From: SVTX01 sp045660325
GTDB taxonomy: Bacteria > Bacillota > Clostridia > Oscillospirales > CAG-272
NCBI GenBank assembly: GCA_045660325.1
Contig: JAZRDO010000018.1
Location: 1-8,502 of the forward strand
Direction: 5' to 3'
Length of the DNA: 8,502 bases
Positions 7,873 to 8,502 of this stretch are shown here, in pieces. Every line of letters starts with the position of its first letter. Position 1 is the stretch's first letter. The notes under the pieces were generated by a model, which saw only the letters and a program-made list of their open reading frames with translations, was not told the origin of the DNA and did no database searches. Made by a program: the position numbers and the translations under genes.

Positions 7873-7880
7873 TTAAGATT

Positions 7881-8258
7881 ATGTTGGATTTTAGTAAAGG
7901 TAAATTTCACAAGTATCGATTGAGTGAGGTTAAATTTTCGGATATTGAAACTGAAATTTCTCCACTTCTTACGATTAAAGAAGAAGTTCTTGCAGTATTT
8001 AAGGCGGGACGTGATTATGTATTATTTACTACGAAGCGCCTTTTAACTGTAGATAAAGAGAATGGAAGAAAAACAGATTTTACATCAATACCATATACAA
8101 GTATAGATCTTTTTGCAGTAGAAACAGCTGGTTGGATGGATAGAGATGCAGAATTGGATATTTTTGTGAAGGGAATGGGAAAATTTTGCTTTGAATTTGA
8201 TCGTTCAACCTCAATGGCACAAATTTGTCATTACATAGCTGAATCGAAATTTAATTAA
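7881..8258 (+). CDS. Small bacterial PH-domain protein (bPH-like)
   Basis: This is a 125-residue protein without signal peptide or membrane segment, so probably cytoplasmic. The frame stays open back to 7743, but the Shine-Dalgarno at 7864-7872 and the start of the conserved domain place the start at 7881. The pattern fits the bacterial PH-like fold: an early EEVLAVFKAGRDYVLFTTKRLL pair of strands (here cited only as a landmark near residues 34-55), then Tyr/Ser-rich IPYTSI, then AGWMDRDAELDIFV with acidic DRDAEL, and a final amphipathic helix ending AESKFN. Proteins of this type are small single-domain beta-barrels of mostly unknown role. Codon use is more AT-rich than in either upstream unit. 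It is monocistronic as far as the window shows. The family call is from pattern recognition only. Confidence 0.82.
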   Translation: MLDFSKGKFHKYRLSEVKFSDIETEISPLLTIKEEVLAVFKAGRDYVLFTTKRLLTVDKENGRKTDFTSIPYTSIDLFAVETAGWMDRDAELDIFVKGMGKFCFEFDRSTSMAQICHYIAESKFN

Positions 8259-8295
8259 TTATTTTTAGTTTGTGTCGTTGGGACTCAGAACTTAT

Positions 8296-8426
8296 ATTTG
8301 CCGCGTTGCTTCCGCAACATCAAATGCTGCAAATCAAGAGAATGCAAGCATTCTCTTCACGAGAAAATTCAAATGTCTAACGCCGACATTTGAATTTTCC
8401 ACAAGTACGCGAAGCGTCGCTTCGCG
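8296..8426. repeat. Chain of four consecutive palindromes (intergenic hairpin cluster)
   Basis: Four inverted repeats lie end to end. (1) An outer ATTTGC/GCAAAT pair (8296-8301, 8329-8334) encloses GTTGC-TTCC-GCAAC (8305-8318). (2) A 10-bp pair is at 8336-8345 and 8348-8357. (3) A perfect 15-bp stem is at 8363-8377 and 8385-8399, with a 7-nt loop. (4) An 8-bp stem CGCGAAGC is at 8408-8415 and 8419-8426. No start codon with a ribosome binding site lies within. The layout suits either a non-coding RNA or a mobile palindromic repeat. Confidence 0.75.
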
Positions 8427-8427
8427 C

Positions 8428-8465
8428 AAAAAATAGAGGGTAGCAGTTGCTACCCTCTATTTTTT
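8428..8465. terminator. Bidirectional Rho-independent terminator
   Basis: A 16-bp stem around an AGTT loop comes from an 18-nt inverted repeat (8428-8445 and 8448-8465). It is flanked by six A on the left and six T on the right, so it can terminate in both directions. On the minus strand it abuts the CCA end of the tRNA gene and is probably that gene's terminator; on the plus strand it could end the PH-domain transcript. Confidence 0.88.
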
Positions 8466-8502
8466 GGTCGAAGTGGCGGGACTCGAACTCGCGGCCTCCA
8501 GT
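8465..8502 (-). tRNA. tRNA gene, 3' part (isotype not determined)
   Basis: Read on the minus strand, the sequence ends in CCA (8465-8467), preceded by discriminator A (8468), a 7-nt acceptor strand CACTTCG (8469-8475), T-stem CCCGC (8476-8480), T-loop TTCGAGT (8481-8487) and T-stem GCGAG (8488-8492). The anticodon lies beyond the window edge, so the amino acid cannot be named. The T-stem has one C-A mismatch (8479 with 8489), unusual for a functional tRNA, so a degenerate copy is possible. Confidence 0.82.

Noticed and set aside
7743..7880. N-terminal extension of the PH-domain protein from ATG 7743 or 7818
   Set aside because: Neither start has a Shine-Dalgarno, 7743 coincides with the predicted transcription start region, and the ATG at 7881 has AGAAAGGTG at ideal spacing.
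8296..8465. CRISPR array
   Set aside because: The palindromes differ in sequence and length, and there are no regularly spaced direct repeats or spacers.

Overview
The window looks like chromosomal DNA of a Gram-positive Clostridia-type (Bacillota) bacterium, probably a gut or rumen lineage. This is an inference from the AGAAAGGAG/AGAAAGGTG-type ribosome binding sites, near-consensus sigma-A promoters, compact hairpin-plus-T terminators, a tRNA with an encoded CCA, and the protein families present. No gene fixes the genus.

Positions 1-6130 hold the end of a co-oriented operon that enters from the left. Its visible genes are: (i) the C-terminal 289 residues of a McrB/MoxR-clade AAA+ ATPase, opening right at its Walker A motif; (ii) a 617-residue membrane-anchored protein with a complete Cys-His-Asp transglutaminase-like core, followed by YDG/MBG-type beta repeats; (iii) a 1102-residue membrane-anchored protein made almost entirely of about ten such repeats. 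The gaps are 26 and 15 nt, and a 12-bp-stem terminator closes the operon. The three genes plausibly form a cell-envelope system in which a cytoplasmic ATPase serves two exported proteins that share the same repeat fold. This is the least familiar part of the window.

Positions 6155-7694 are a self-contained transcription unit: an extended -10 promoter, a strong RBS, a 472-residue L-arabinose/L-fucose isomerase family protein with its four metal ligands, and a terminator. Its codon use is sharply biased (no ATA, one ACG), unlike the operon before it, which suggests high expression.

Positions 7710-8258 are a second single-gene unit. A perfect TTGACA-N17-TATAAT promoter and a leader of about 136 nt precede a small AT-rich gene for a bacterial PH-domain protein, whose start is best placed at 7881.

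Positions 8259-8502 contain no protein gene. They carry a run of four consecutive palindromes, then a long bidirectional terminator, then the 3' end of a tRNA gene on the minus strand that runs out of the window.
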